Positions 33,130-41,581 of a DNA stretch of 64,000 nt are shown here, one piece after another. The first letter of the stretch is position 1, and each line of letters starts with the position of its first letter. The DNA lies in the NCBI RefSeq assembly GCF_024701975.1, contig NZ_JANLNM010000016.1, positions 1 through 64,000 on the forward strand, read 5' to 3'. Below the pieces are notes generated by a model. It did not search any database. It was not told the origin of the DNA and saw nothing but the letters and a program-made list of their open reading frames with translations. This stretch comes from Variovorax sp. ZS18.2.2 (GTDB lineage Bacteria; Pseudomonadota; Gammaproteobacteria; Burkholderiales; Burkholderiaceae_C). Made by a program: the position numbers and the translations under genes.

Positions 33130-34041
33130 TCAACGCACCAGCGTTGACTTGCCGAACAGGCTCTCGATCAGCTCCACAGCGATTTCTGCGGTCTGGTTGC
33201 GCACATCGAGCGCGGGGTTGAGTTCCACCACGTCGAGCGAACAGAGCCGCCCGGTGTCGGAGATCATTTCCATGCACAGCTGCATCTCGCGATAAGTCGG
33301 GCCGCCGCGCACGCCAGTGCCCACGCCGGGCGCGATGTTGGGGTCCAGGCAGTCGAGGTCGAAGCTCACGTGCAGATGGGTGTCCTCGTCCACGTCCTGC
33401 AGCGCCTCGGTCATGGTGGTGCGCATGCCGTGCTCGTCGATGTGGCGCATGTCGAACACGTTCAGGCCGAAGGTGCGAATGGCTTCCTTCTCGGCGCCAT
33501 CGACGCTGCGGATGCCGATGAAGCGGATCGCCTCGTGCGCCAGCGCCGCGGGCTCGCCGCTCCAGCCGGTCAGCTCCGCGGGACCGTGGCCCAGCAGGCA
33601 CGAGACCGGCATGCCGTGCAGGTTGCCGCTGGGGCTCGTCGTTTCGGTGTTGACGTCGGAATGCGCATCGAGCCACAGCACGCGCAGCTTCTTGCCGCGC
33701 TTGCGCGCATGCCACGCCACCGCGCTGATCGAGCCGATGGCCAGGCAGTGGTCGCCGCCCATCATCAGCGGCACGTGGTTCGCGCCCAGCGCGGTGTCGA
33801 CGGCGTTGTAGACCGAGCGGTTCCACGCGATCACCTCGGCGAGGTGGCGCAGTCCGTTGGCCGGCGGTGCCCAGGGCGTGGCCGGGCCTGCGAGGTTGCC
33901 GCGGTCGATGACCATGAAGCCTTGCTTGGCGAGCGCTTCGGCCACGCCCGCCACGCGCAGCGCGTCGGGGCCCATGCCCGCGCCGCGAACGCTGGCGCCG
34001 ATGTCGGTCGGCGCGCCGATCAGTTCGAGGGTGGTGTTCAT
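33130..34041 (-). CDS. rocF: Arginase
   Basis: A 303-residue ureohydrolase converting arginine to ornithine and urea. Binuclear Mn ligands are in MMGGDHCLAIGS (His), WLDAHSDVNT (Asp, His, Asp) and SFDLDCLDPNIAPGVGTGV (Asp, Asp); SGNLHGMPVS is the arginase substrate loop, distinguishing it from agmatinase. Starts MNTTLELIGAPTDIGASVRG, typical of arginases. Confidence 0.95.
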   Translation of the reverse strand: MNTTLELIGAPTDIGASVRGAGMGPDALRVAGVAEALAKQGFMVIDRGNLAGPATPWAPPANGLRHLAEVIAWNRSVYNAVDTALGANHVPLMMGGDHCLAIGSISAVAWHARKRGKKLRVLWLDAHSDVNTETTSPSGNLHGMPVSCLLGHGPAELTGWSGEPAALAHEAIRFIGIRSVDGAEKEAIRTFGLNVFDMRHIDEHGMRTTMTEALQDVDEDTHLHVSFDLDCLDPNIAPGVGTGVRGGPTYREMQLCMEMISDTGRLCSLDVVELNPALDVRNQTAEIAVELIESLFGKSTLVR

Positions 34042-34087
34042 TCAGTTGACCTCCGTGCTTCGTACTGGGTTCGGCCCGCCTGGCGGC

Positions 34088-36142
34088 TCATGCCGGCTTG
34101 CCGATGTGTTGCCACAGATATGCATAGCCCAGCGCATCCATGAAGGCGGATTCCTTGTTGTCCGAGGCCGCGCTGTGCCCGCCTTCCATGTTCTCGTAGA
34201 AGCTGGTGTCGTGGCCCTGTGCGGCCAGCTTCGCGTGCATCTTGCGCGCATGCACCGGGCCCACGCGGTCGTCGCGGGTCGAGGTGGTGAAGAGCGCGGG
34301 CGGGTAGTGCGCGTCGGCCTTCGCGTTCTCGTAGGGCGAGAAGGTGCGGATGAAGGCCCACTCCTCGGGCTGGTCTGGATCGCCGTACTCCGCAATCCAC
34401 GAGGCGCCGGCCGACAGGTGCGTGTAGCGCTGCATGTCGAGCAGCGCCACCTCGCTCACGATCGCGCCGTAGAGCTGCGGGTACAGCGTGAGCATGTTGC
34501 CCATCAGCAGGCCGCCGTTGCTGCCGCCCATCGCGCCCAGGTGCGCGGGCGAGGTGATCTTGCGTGCGATGAGGTCTTCGGACACGGCCGCGAAGTCTTC
34601 GCAGGTGCGCAGCCGGTTCTCCTGCAGCGCGGCCTGGTGCCAGCGCGGGCCGTACTCGCCGCCGCCGCGGATGTTGGCGATCACGTAGACGCCGCCCTGT
34701 TCGAGCCACGCGCGGCCGATGCTGCCGCTGTAGCTGGGCTGCAGCGAGATCTCGAAGCCGCCGTAGGCGTACTGCAGCGTCGGGTTCGTGCCGTCGGCCT
34801 TCAGGTCCTTGGCGGCGATCTCGAAGTAGGGCACGCGCGTGCCGTCCTTCGACACCGCGAAATGCTGGCTCACGCCGTAGCGCGACGCGTCGAAGAAGCC
34901 GGGGCTGTCCTTCAGCACCTCGGGCTCACCCCGGCCGATGGTGCCGATGTAGAGCGTGGTCGGCTGCAGGAAGCCGCTCACGGTGAGGAAGTAGTCGTCG
35001 TTCTCGTCCTCGTCGATGCCGCCGGCCGCGATGGTGGAGAGCGCGGGCGCGCCGCCCAGGCTCTCGCGCTTCCACGGGCCGCCGTCCTGCGGCGTGAGCA
35101 CTTCCAGCTTGTTCACCACGTCGTGCATCACGTTGAGGATCAGGTGGTGGCGCGTCCACGAATGGCTGTCGAGCGCGGTCGTGTTGTCGGGCGTGAAGAG
35201 CACGGTGAGCTCGCGCTTGCCCGCCATGTAGTCGTCGAACTTCGCGGCCAGCAGCGAGCCCGACTTGTAGGTTGCGCCGCCCACGGTCCAGTCTTCCCGC
35301 GGCTCGATCAGCATCCACTCGCGGCAGATGTCGGTGTTGGAGTCGTCGGGCACGTCGATCTTGGTGAGCGTGCCGCCCGCGCCGCGCAGCCAGGTCTCGC
35401 TCTCGTAGAAATCGATCTGGCGCGAGACGAAGTCGCGCTCGAAGCCGGGCGTGTTGTCGCGGTAGGCGCTCACGGACATGTCCTCGTGCGCGCCTTCGTA
35501 CACCGTGACGGCGGCCTCCAGCGGCGTGCCGCGCTTCCACTCCTTCACGATGCGCGGGTAGCTCGAGCTGGTCATCGAGCCGGGGCCGAAATCGGTGGCC
35601 ACGTAGAGGTGGTCGATGTCTTTCCAGCCCACGTGGTTCTTCGCCTCGGGGAGCGTGAAGCCGCCCTCGACGAAGGTCTTGCTGTGCAGGTCGAACTCGC
35701 GCACCACGTCGGCATCGGCGCCGCCGCGCGAGAGCGAAACGAGGCAGCGTTGGTAGTCGGGCTCCAGGCAGTCGGCGCCATGCCACACCCAGTTCTCCTT
35801 GTCGGCCGCGGCCAGCGCGTCGATGTCGATCACGGTTTCCCATGCGGGCTGCGGCTTGCGGTACTCGGCCAGCGTGGTGCGGCGCCAGAGGCCCTTGGGG
35901 TGCTCCTTGTCGCGCCAGAAGTTGTAGAAGTTCGGGCCGATCTTGCGGACCATCGGAATCCGGTCGTCCGAGTCGAGCACTTCGAGGATGCCCGCCTCGA
36001 GCGCCTTGAAGGCGGGCGACTGTGCATACGTCTGCACGGTCTTCGCGTTCTCCTTGCGGGCCCAGTCGAGCTGGGCGTCGCCATCGATGTCTTCGAGCCA
36101 GAGGTGGTCGTCTTGCGGGGTCGGGGAGGGGGTGGACGTCAT
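34088..36142 (-). CDS. Prolyl oligopeptidase family serine peptidase
   Basis: A 684-residue S9A-type enzyme. The N-terminal segment DDHLWLEDIDGDAQLDWARK and beta-propeller precede the catalytic alpha/beta hydrolase domain, which has YGGFEISLQPSYSG, ANIRGGGEYGPRWHQAALQ and the nucleophile motif GGSNGGLL. The acid and His are in STRDDRVGPVHA and MEGGHSAA. Probably cytoplasmic, as no signal peptide is visible. The start at 36142 fits the family; a long upstream open frame is antisense to the wax synthase gene and is rejected. Preferred substrates are short peptides. Confidence 0.92.
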   Translation of the reverse strand: MTSTPSPTPQDDHLWLEDIDGDAQLDWARKENAKTVQTYAQSPAFKALEAGILEVLDSDDRIPMVRKIGPNFYNFWRDKEHPKGLWRRTTLAEYRKPQPAWETVIDIDALAAADKENWVWHGADCLEPDYQRCLVSLSRGGADADVVREFDLHSKTFVEGGFTLPEAKNHVGWKDIDHLYVATDFGPGSMTSSSYPRIVKEWKRGTPLEAAVTVYEGAHEDMSVSAYRDNTPGFERDFVSRQIDFYESETWLRGAGGTLTKIDVPDDSNTDICREWMLIEPREDWTVGGATYKSGSLLAAKFDDYMAGKRELTVLFTPDNTTALDSHSWTRHHLILNVMHDVVNKLEVLTPQDGGPWKRESLGGAPALSTIAAGGIDEDENDDYFLTVSGFLQPTTLYIGTIGRGEPEVLKDSPGFFDASRYGVSQHFAVSKDGTRVPYFEIAAKDLKADGTNPTLQYAYGGFEISLQPSYSGSIGRAWLEQGGVYVIANIRGGGEYGPRWHQAALQENRLRTCEDFAAVSEDLIARKITSPAHLGAMGGSNGGLLMGNMLTLYPQLYGAIVSEVALLDMQRYTHLSAGASWIAEYGDPDQPEEWAFIRTFSPYENAKADAHYPPALFTTSTRDDRVGPVHARKMHAKLAAQGHDTSFYENMEGGHSAASDNKESAFMDALGYAYLWQHIGKPA

Positions 36143-36319
36143 GGCCGCAGTGTACGAAGCCCCCGTGAAAAAGGCGCTGCGAGCCGTTGTTGCGGTCGCG
36201 GTCACTTTTTCATTACAGCGGAAAACCTCGGTGGAAACACTGAAGGAGGCGGGGCCCACGAACGCCATGTGCGGGGTATCCTGCCGAACGGCGCATGCCC
36301 CACCAAGGAGACACAACAC

Positions 36320-38014
36320 ATGAAACACCTGAGCGGACTTGATGCCACCTTCCTGCACCTGGAAACGCCCGAGATGCCGATGCACGTGGGCTCGCTGAAT
36401 GTGCTGGACCTGCCCAAGGGCTACAAGGGCGATTTCTACGAAGACGCCAAGCAGTTCATGGCCAGCCGCATCCACCTGGCCGACGTGTTCACGCGCAAGC
36501 TCGCGCTCATGCCCTTCGACATGTCGAACCCGGTGTGGGTGGAGGACGAGGACATCGACCTCGACTACCACGTGCGCCACATCACGCTGCCCAAGCCCGG
36601 CACCAACCGCCAGCTGCAGCAGTACGTGGCGCGGCTGCATTCCACGCTCATCGACCGCAGCCGCCCGATGTGGGAGTTCTTCATCATCGACGGCTTGAAG
36701 AGCGGGCAGGTCGCGCTCTACACCAAGGTGCACCATGCCGGCATCGACGGGCAGGCCGGCGTGGAAGTGGGCAAGGCCATCTTCGACCTGGAGGCCACGG
36801 GCCGCGTGGTGAAGCCGCCGCGCTCGCGTCCGCGCGCCCACAACTACCAGCTCGGCATGGCCGAACTCGCGACCGCGGCGCTGCGCAACACGGCGCAGCA
36901 GTACGTCAAGCTCTTCAAGATGGCACCAGCCATCGCGCGTGCGATCGGCGGCCTCGCCAAGCCCGACGAAAAAGCCGCCGAGAAGGCCACGGCCACCGCG
37001 CCGAAGAAGTTCAACCTCTTCGCGCCGCGCACCTCGCTCAACGTGTCGATCACCAACCAGCGCACCTTTGCCGGCCGCACCATCTCGCTGGCCGAGACCA
37101 AGTACATCGCCAAGCACTTCGGCGTGTCGCTCAACGACGTGGTCATGGCCACCGTGGCCGGTGCGCTGCGCCACTACCTGGCCGACAACAACGAACTGCC
37201 CGCCAAGCCGCTGGTGGCCGGCGTGCCGGTGAGCCTGCGCGAAGCGGGCGACGACACGGCCAACAACCAGGCCAGCATGATCCTGGTGAGCCTGGCGACC
37301 GACATCACCGACCCGATCCAGCGGCTGAAGGCGATCAATGCGTCGTCGAACAGCTCCAAGTCGACGATGAACCGCTTCAAGGCCGTGATCCTCGATGACT
37401 TCCCCACCTTCGCCGCGCCCTGGCTGGTGTCGGGCATCGCCTCGATGGTGGGCCGCTCGGGCCTCGTGAATCTGCTGCCGCCGGCCGCCAACGTGGCCAT
37501 CTCCAACGTGGCGGGCGCGCCGTTCCCGATGTACTTCGCGGGCGCCCTGGTCACCTGCTACTACCCGGTGTCGATCGCCAGCCACGGCACGGCGCTCAAC
37601 GTGACGGTGCAGAGCTACAACGGCCGCATGGACTACGGCCTCATCGCCTGCCGCCGCGCGGTGCCCGACATCACCGAGATCGGCGACTACATGCTGGCCG
37701 AGCACAAGCTGCTGATGGAGCTGACGCAGAAGCACCCGTCCGCGGCCGGCGTCACAGCCCCCAAGCCCGCGCCCGTTGCGGCCCATGCGCCGGATGTCGA
37801 GGAGGCCGCGCCTGCCGCCGCCAAGAAGCCGGCAGCACGCAAGAAGGCGCCGGTGAGCGCAACCGCCAAGAAGTCCGCGCCGGTCAAGGCTGCGGCCAAG
37901 AAGGCGCCCGCGAAGAAGGCAGTCAAGACACCCATCAAGACGACCGCCAAGCCTGTAGCCCGAAAGGCCGCACCGGCCAAGCGGGCCAGTGCCCCCAGGG
38001 CGGCAGCGGCATGA
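36320..38014 (+). CDS. Wax ester synthase/diacylglycerol acyltransferase (WS/DGAT) with histone-H1-like tail
   Basis: A 564-residue acyltransferase making wax esters and/or triacylglycerol from acyl-CoA. The catalytic HHxxxDG motif is H138-H139-AGI-D143-G144 (KVHHAGIDGQAGVE); family segments MHLSGLDATFL-like start (MKHLSGLDATFLHLETPEMP), FFIIDGLKSG, VPVSLREAG and the conserved ISNVAGAPFPMY are present up to residue 470. Residues about 475-564 form a low-complexity tail rich in Lys, Ala and Pro, with 20 Lys/Arg in the last 64, like AlgP/PhaF/histone H1 tails; standard WS/DGATs end near residue 460-470. AAGGAG precedes the ATG. First gene of a storage-granule-like cluster. Confidence 0.92.
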   Translation: MKHLSGLDATFLHLETPEMPMHVGSLNVLDLPKGYKGDFYEDAKQFMASRIHLADVFTRKLALMPFDMSNPVWVEDEDIDLDYHVRHITLPKPGTNRQLQQYVARLHSTLIDRSRPMWEFFIIDGLKSGQVALYTKVHHAGIDGQAGVEVGKAIFDLEATGRVVKPPRSRPRAHNYQLGMAELATAALRNTAQQYVKLFKMAPAIARAIGGLAKPDEKAAEKATATAPKKFNLFAPRTSLNVSITNQRTFAGRTISLAETKYIAKHFGVSLNDVVMATVAGALRHYLADNNELPAKPLVAGVPVSLREAGDDTANNQASMILVSLATDITDPIQRLKAINASSNSSKSTMNRFKAVILDDFPTFAAPWLVSGIASMVGRSGLVNLLPPAANVAISNVAGAPFPMYFAGALVTCYYPVSIASHGTALNVTVQSYNGRMDYGLIACRRAVPDITEIGDYMLAEHKLLMELTQKHPSAAGVTAPKPAPVAAHAPDVEEAAPAAAKKPAARKKAPVSATAKKSAPVKAAAKKAPAKKAVKTPIKTTAKPVARKAAPAKRASAPRAAAA

Positions 38015-38061
38015 TCAGAGGGCAGTAGAGGGCACTGGGCCCGAAAATTGGGGCAGTTGGA

Positions 38062-38086
38062 CTAGTTTTCCGACGGTTCTAGTTTT
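38062..38086 (+). promoter_or_regulatory. Direct repeat CTAGTTTT in the promoter region of the first phasin gene
   Basis: CTAGTTTT occurs at 38062-38069 and again at 38079-38086, spaced 17 nt start to start, within an AT-richer patch 76 bp ahead of the phasin start. It could be a regulator site, for example for the PhaD-like TetR encoded downstream, or promoter elements. Function is inferred from position only. Confidence 0.35.
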
Positions 38087-38161
38087 GCAGGCCTAGGCCC
38101 TTCGGAAGAAGATGGGCCCATCGCATCCAGCGACCCATTCAACTTCAAGGAAATCTTCATC

Positions 38162-38722
38162 ATGTCCACGCAAACCACCCTCGCTTCCGCAGCCATCCAC
38201 GTCGTCGGCCAATACAACGACGCGGGCAAGACCCTGGTCGGCGCCTACCGCACCGGCGTGCATCGCCTCCTGGGCGGCGCCGCTACGCGCTACAGCAACT
38301 TCCTGGGCAGCCGCCAGATTCCGCTGGTGAGCGAACAGATCAAGGCCAACCTGATCGGCGCGCAAGAGAAGGTCAACGGCTTCCTGGCCAACCGCCTGGA
38401 CATCGACACCAGCCGCATCGTCTCGGTGATGGACCGCGTTGCCGCCGGCACCACCAGCGGCATCGAAACCGTCGCCGGCCGCGTGGCCCGCGTCGAATCG
38501 CCTGTTGCCACCTCGGTGCTGAACACGCTGAACGCCATCAACCAGCCGATCGCCACCGTCTCGGTGCAGATCGCCGACCGCATCGCCGCCGGCGCCAAGC
38601 AAATCGAAACCCGCGTGGCTGGCCTGGACAGCGAAAGTGCCAAGCCCGTGCGCACGGTGAAGGCCAAGGCCCCCGTGGCCAAGAAGCCGATCCGCCGCGC
38701 TGCTGCCCGCAAGGCGGCCTGA
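38162..38722 (+). CDS. Phasin-like granule-associated protein
   Basis: A 186-residue helical protein with long amphipathic stretches (AAIHVVGQYNDAGKTLVGAY, SEQIKANLIGAQEKVNGFLA, ATSVLNTLNAINQPIATVSV) and no signal peptide, consistent with coating a lipid inclusion. The last 30 residues (after SESAKPVR) are basic Lys/Arg/Ala/Pro, similar to the tails of its neighbours. AAGGAA precedes the ATG; an intrinsic terminator follows. Phasin assignment rests on composition, context and the following PhaF/PhaI-like gene. Confidence 0.7.
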   Translation: MSTQTTLASAAIHVVGQYNDAGKTLVGAYRTGVHRLLGGAATRYSNFLGSRQIPLVSEQIKANLIGAQEKVNGFLANRLDIDTSRIVSVMDRVAAGTTSGIETVAGRVARVESPVATSVLNTLNAINQPIATVSVQIADRIAAGAKQIETRVAGLDSESAKPVRTVKAKAPVAKKPIRRAAARKAA

Positions 38723-38727
38723 TCCCC

Positions 38728-38749
38728 GAGGCGCTCTGCGCCTCTTTTT
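38728..38749 (+). terminator. Intrinsic terminator after the first phasin gene
   Basis: GAGGCGC and GCGCCTC form a 7-bp stem with loop TCT and a T5-C-T3 tail. It separates the two phasin genes and probably allows high separate expression of the first. Confidence 0.85.
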
Positions 38750-38775
38750 CTTTCTGCTATCTGGAGCACCACTGA

Positions 38776-39285
38776 ATGGCGACCCGCACTGACGAAACTG
38801 CAAAGTTGAAGAAGAAGGCGACGCCTGCGAAGAACGCTCCGGCCAAAGCTCCGGTTGGGAAGAAAGCCGCGGTGTCCCGCAAGGCCGCGCCCGCAGCAAA
38901 GAAGACCACCACCGCCGCACCCGGCAAGGCCGAAGGCCTGCTGCGTGCCGGCCTCAAGGCGCTGGACAACGTGCGCAACGACGTCGCCAAGCGCCAGGCC
39001 AATGTCATCGAAGGCCTGCTCGGCATCGGGCAGGGCAAGACCGATGCGGCGGCCGGAGCCAAGGCGGCGCTTACCCGCGGCTTTCCCAGCCTCGACAGCT
39101 TCGGCATCCGCAAGTTCGAGGACGTGTTCGACCAGCGCGTCGCCACCGCCCTGCAACGCCTGGGCATGCCGAGCGCGGAAGAAGTGCAGGCGCTGCGCGA
39201 AGAAGTGGCGCACCTGCGCGAACGCCTCGCGCAACTCGAAAGCAACGCCGGCCCCCGCCGCAGCGACGGCACCAGCAAACGCTGA
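38776..39285 (+). CDS. PhaF/PhaI-like phasin with N-terminal basic tail
   Basis: A 169-residue protein. Residues 1-55 are Lys/Ala/Pro-rich (KKKATPAKNAPAKAPVGKKA), then come an amphipathic helical region (AEGLLRAGLKALDNVRNDVA) and the segment FEDVFDQRVATALQRLGMPS followed by a coiled coil VQALREEVAHLRERLAQLE, which closely matches the PhaI/PhaF granule proteins of pseudomonads. In PhaF the AAKP tail is C-terminal and binds DNA; here it is N-terminal. Confidence 0.8.
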   Translation: MATRTDETAKLKKKATPAKNAPAKAPVGKKAAVSRKAAPAAKKTTTAAPGKAEGLLRAGLKALDNVRNDVAKRQANVIEGLLGIGQGKTDAAAGAKAALTRGFPSLDSFGIRKFEDVFDQRVATALQRLGMPSAEEVQALREEVAHLRERLAQLESNAGPRRSDGTSKR

Positions 39286-39307
39286 GCGACGACAACGCAA
39301 GCCGGTT

Positions 39308-39943
39308 GTGGCCAGCTCCAACACCACGCGCGATCGCATCCTGCAGACCAGCCTCGCGCTGTTCAACGCGGAAGGCCTTGCGGCCGTGTCGACGCACAAG
39401 ATCGCCGCCGAGCTCGGCATGAGCCCGGGCAATCTTCACTACCACTTCAAGGCCAAGCAGCTGATCGTCGAATGGCTGTTCCGGCGTTTCGAGCAGCGGC
39501 TCGAAGCCCTCAACGGTTCGTCGACATCGATCTCGGCCATCGATGACCTCTGGCTCGCGTTGCACCTGCGCTTCGAGGCCATCGACGAATACCGCTTCAT
39601 CTACCGCGACATGGCCTTCCTGGCCAGCGAATACCCAACCCTCGGCCAGCGCGCGCAGGCGCTCACCGCGCAGAACCTGCTGGCCGCGCAAACGCTGTGC
39701 GAAGGGCTTGTCGCCTCGGGCGTGATCGAGACCAGTGCCGAGCAGGCGCGCATCCTCGCGCTGCAGATGGTGTTCACCACCACCTGCTGGCTGTCGTTCG
39801 AGCGACTGGTGCCCGGGCGCGATGCCTTGGCGCAGGCCGATCCCGGTTTGGCGGCTTTCTACACGCTCACGCTGGTTTCTCCGTATGTTTCCAGCGAATC
39901 GAGGGCTTACCTTGATTACCTGAGGGGCAAATACCTCGGATAA
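39308..39943 (+). CDS. TetR-family regulator, PhaD-like
   Basis: A 211-residue TetR regulator. The HTH region TTRDRILQTSLALFNAEGLA, AVSTHKIAAELGMSPGNLHY HFKAKQLIVEWLFRRF is strikingly like PhaD of pseudomonad PHA clusters. A GTG start at 39308, 22 nt after the phasin stop, is the only good candidate in frame, and its ribosome site is weak. In pseudomonads PhaD senses acyl-CoA-like metabolites and activates phasin genes; the same role here is inferred. Confidence 0.82.
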   Translation: MASSNTTRDRILQTSLALFNAEGLAAVSTHKIAAELGMSPGNLHYHFKAKQLIVEWLFRRFEQRLEALNGSSTSISAIDDLWLALHLRFEAIDEYRFIYRDMAFLASEYPTLGQRAQALTAQNLLAAQTLCEGLVASGVIETSAEQARILALQMVFTTTCWLSFERLVPGRDALAQADPGLAAFYTLTLVSPYVSSESRAYLDYLRGKYLG

Positions 39944-40038
39944 ATGACGATGTCGTCCGACGGGAGAGTGCAACCATGGCCCCTCATGCTCGTCCTATAA
40001 AACAGAAAACGCTAAAGACCCGAAAGGAAGCCGCCTCC

Positions 40039-40812
40039 ATGACCACCGCCACCCACGACCACATCGCGCCGCCTTCGCGCCTGCTGCTGCTGGCCGAAGC
40101 GCGCGCCCTCTGGGAAACAGGTGCCGGCATCGCCATGTGGCCACTGCTGCAACTCACACCGCGCGGCGACGGGCACCCGGTGCTCGTGCTGCCGGGCCTG
40201 GTGGCGAGCGACGTTTCCACCCTGCTGCTGCGCCGCTACCTGGCGAGCCGCGGCTACGACGCCCATGGTTGGGGCCTGGGCCGCAACCTCGGTCCGCGCG
40301 AAGGCGTGGAAGACGGCATGGTCGAGCTGCTCAAGACCCTGAACGACAAGAGCGGCCAGAAGGTCAGCGTGATCGGCTGGAGCCTGGGCGGCGTCTATGC
40401 GCGGCTGCTGGCCTCGGCCCATTCGGGCCTGATCCGCAATGTCATCACCCTGGGCAGCCCGTTCTCCGGCAGCCCGCGCGCCACCAATGCCTGGCGCGTG
40501 TACGAAGGCGTGAGCGGCCAGAGCTCGCACGATCCGCGCCGCATGAAGTTCGTCGAACCCACGCCGCCCGTGCCGACCACTTCGATCTTCAGCCGCACCG
40601 ATGGCGTCGTCGCCTGGCGCTGCAGCATCGAGAAGACCGGCCCGCAGTCGGAAAACATCGAAGTGATGGCGAGCCACCTGGGGCTCGGCGCGCACCCCGC
40701 GGTGCTCTATGCGGTGGCCGACCGGCTGGCGCAACCCGAGGGGCAGTGGAAGCCGTTCAATCGCGGGCTCCTCGGGCCGCTGGTCTATCCCGACCCCGAC
40801 CGCGATTTGTAA
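40039..40812 (+). CDS. Alpha/beta hydrolase (esterase/lipase-like)
   Basis: A 257-residue hydrolase. VLVLPGLVASDVSTLLLRRY holds the oxyanion region and VIGWSLGGVYARLLAS holds the nucleophile Ser near residue 120. TRTDGVVAWR-like SIFSRTDGVVAWRCSIE and VMASHLGLGAHPAVLYAV contain candidate acid and His. No signal peptide. AAAGGAAG precedes the ATG at 40039; an upstream in-frame ATG at 39976 is less likely. Being last in the granule cluster it may mobilise stored lipid, which is inference. Confidence 0.85.
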   Translation: MTTATHDHIAPPSRLLLLAEARALWETGAGIAMWPLLQLTPRGDGHPVLVLPGLVASDVSTLLLRRYLASRGYDAHGWGLGRNLGPREGVEDGMVELLKTLNDKSGQKVSVIGWSLGGVYARLLASAHSGLIRNVITLGSPFSGSPRATNAWRVYEGVSGQSSHDPRRMKFVEPTPPVPTTSIFSRTDGVVAWRCSIEKTGPQSENIEVMASHLGLGAHPAVLYAVADRLAQPEGQWKPFNRGLLGPLVYPDPDRDL

Positions 40813-40833
40813 AGCGGGGGATATCCAGAATCT

Positions 40834-40859
40834 AAAAGCCGGCAGTCGCCGGCTTTTTT
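40834..40859 (+). terminator. Intrinsic terminator after the hydrolase gene
   Basis: AAAAGCCGGC and GCCGGCTTTT pair with loop AGTC, followed by more T. It marks the end of the granule cluster, 21 nt after the hydrolase stop. Confidence 0.9.
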
Positions 40860-40921
40860 ATTTCGACCCATGACTTCTTGCACTTGTTGCGCCGTGGGGC
40901 CGTCCGAACAATCCGGACACC

Positions 40922-41581
40922 ATGAAGCCGAACCCACCCCGGATCTATCCGCGCATCAAGCACGTCAGCTTTCTCGATACGGTCCAGGGCGGCAACCGGG
41001 AGGCGCAGACACCCGTTGCCCATCCCCTTGCCGGAGATGCGGGCCTGCTGGTTACCTACGCCATCGATGAACCCGCGCAGCCCGTCCCGCTCACGCAGGA
41101 GCACATGGACGAACTGGGGCTCAACGCGCAGAAGCTCCACGAACTGGCGATGGAGAACCTGATCCGCAAGACGGGTCCGAAGCTCGGCGCGCAAGACCTC
41201 GTCATGTACCAGGCGCTGGTCGCAGGCGACGGGTTCGAAGCCAGCACGCTGCTGCTGCCCGGTCTCTGGGAAACACTGGCGGAGGGTTTCGAAGGGGAAC
41301 TGCTCGCGGTCGTGCCGAGCAGGAACACGGTCTACTTCATGGACGGCGGTGCCAAGCGCCAGCTCGCGGGACAGCAGCTCACGGCCCGCACGATGCTTGA
41401 CCTCATGTGCGCGACCGCGGCCGACATCAAGGTGCAGGCCAGGGAGCACGGCCTCTCGGACAAGGTGATGGCGTTCACGCCGGACGGCTGGCAGATTCGC
41501 GGCTCTTTCGAAGACCACGCCTCGGCGCTCGGAGGCTCATCGCCGCACGCAATCACTCACGGACAGAACTTGTCGAAGTAG
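40922..41581 (+). CDS. DUF1444-like protein
   Basis: A 219-residue soluble protein: IYPRIKHVSFLDTVQGG, LLVTYAIDEPAQPVPLTQEH MDELGL, LHELAMENLIRKTG, LLPGLWETLAEGFEGELLAV VPSRNTVYFMD. This layout (a Tyr-x-hydrophobic strand, then LHELAxxNL, then a PSRxxLxF-like strand) matches the DUF1444/YtpP-type family of unknown function as I remember it. Its 3' end overlaps the convergent gene at 41557 by 25 nt. Confidence 0.72.
   Translation: MKPNPPRIYPRIKHVSFLDTVQGGNREAQTPVAHPLAGDAGLLVTYAIDEPAQPVPLTQEHMDELGLNAQKLHELAMENLIRKTGPKLGAQDLVMYQALVAGDGFEASTLLLPGLWETLAEGFEGELLAVVPSRNTVYFMDGGAKRQLAGQQLTARTMLDLMCATAADIKVQAREHGLSDKVMAFTPDGWQIRGSFEDHASALGGSSPHAITHGQNLSK

Noticed and set aside
33857..36319. Upstream in-frame extension of the WS/DGAT gene
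   Set aside because: It lies antisense to arginase and the prolyl oligopeptidase and has no similarity; the family start MKHLSGLDATF with AAGGAG is at 36320.
36143..37786. N-terminal extension of the prolyl oligopeptidase frame
   Set aside because: It is antisense to the wax synthase and has no family content; the enzyme starts at 36142.
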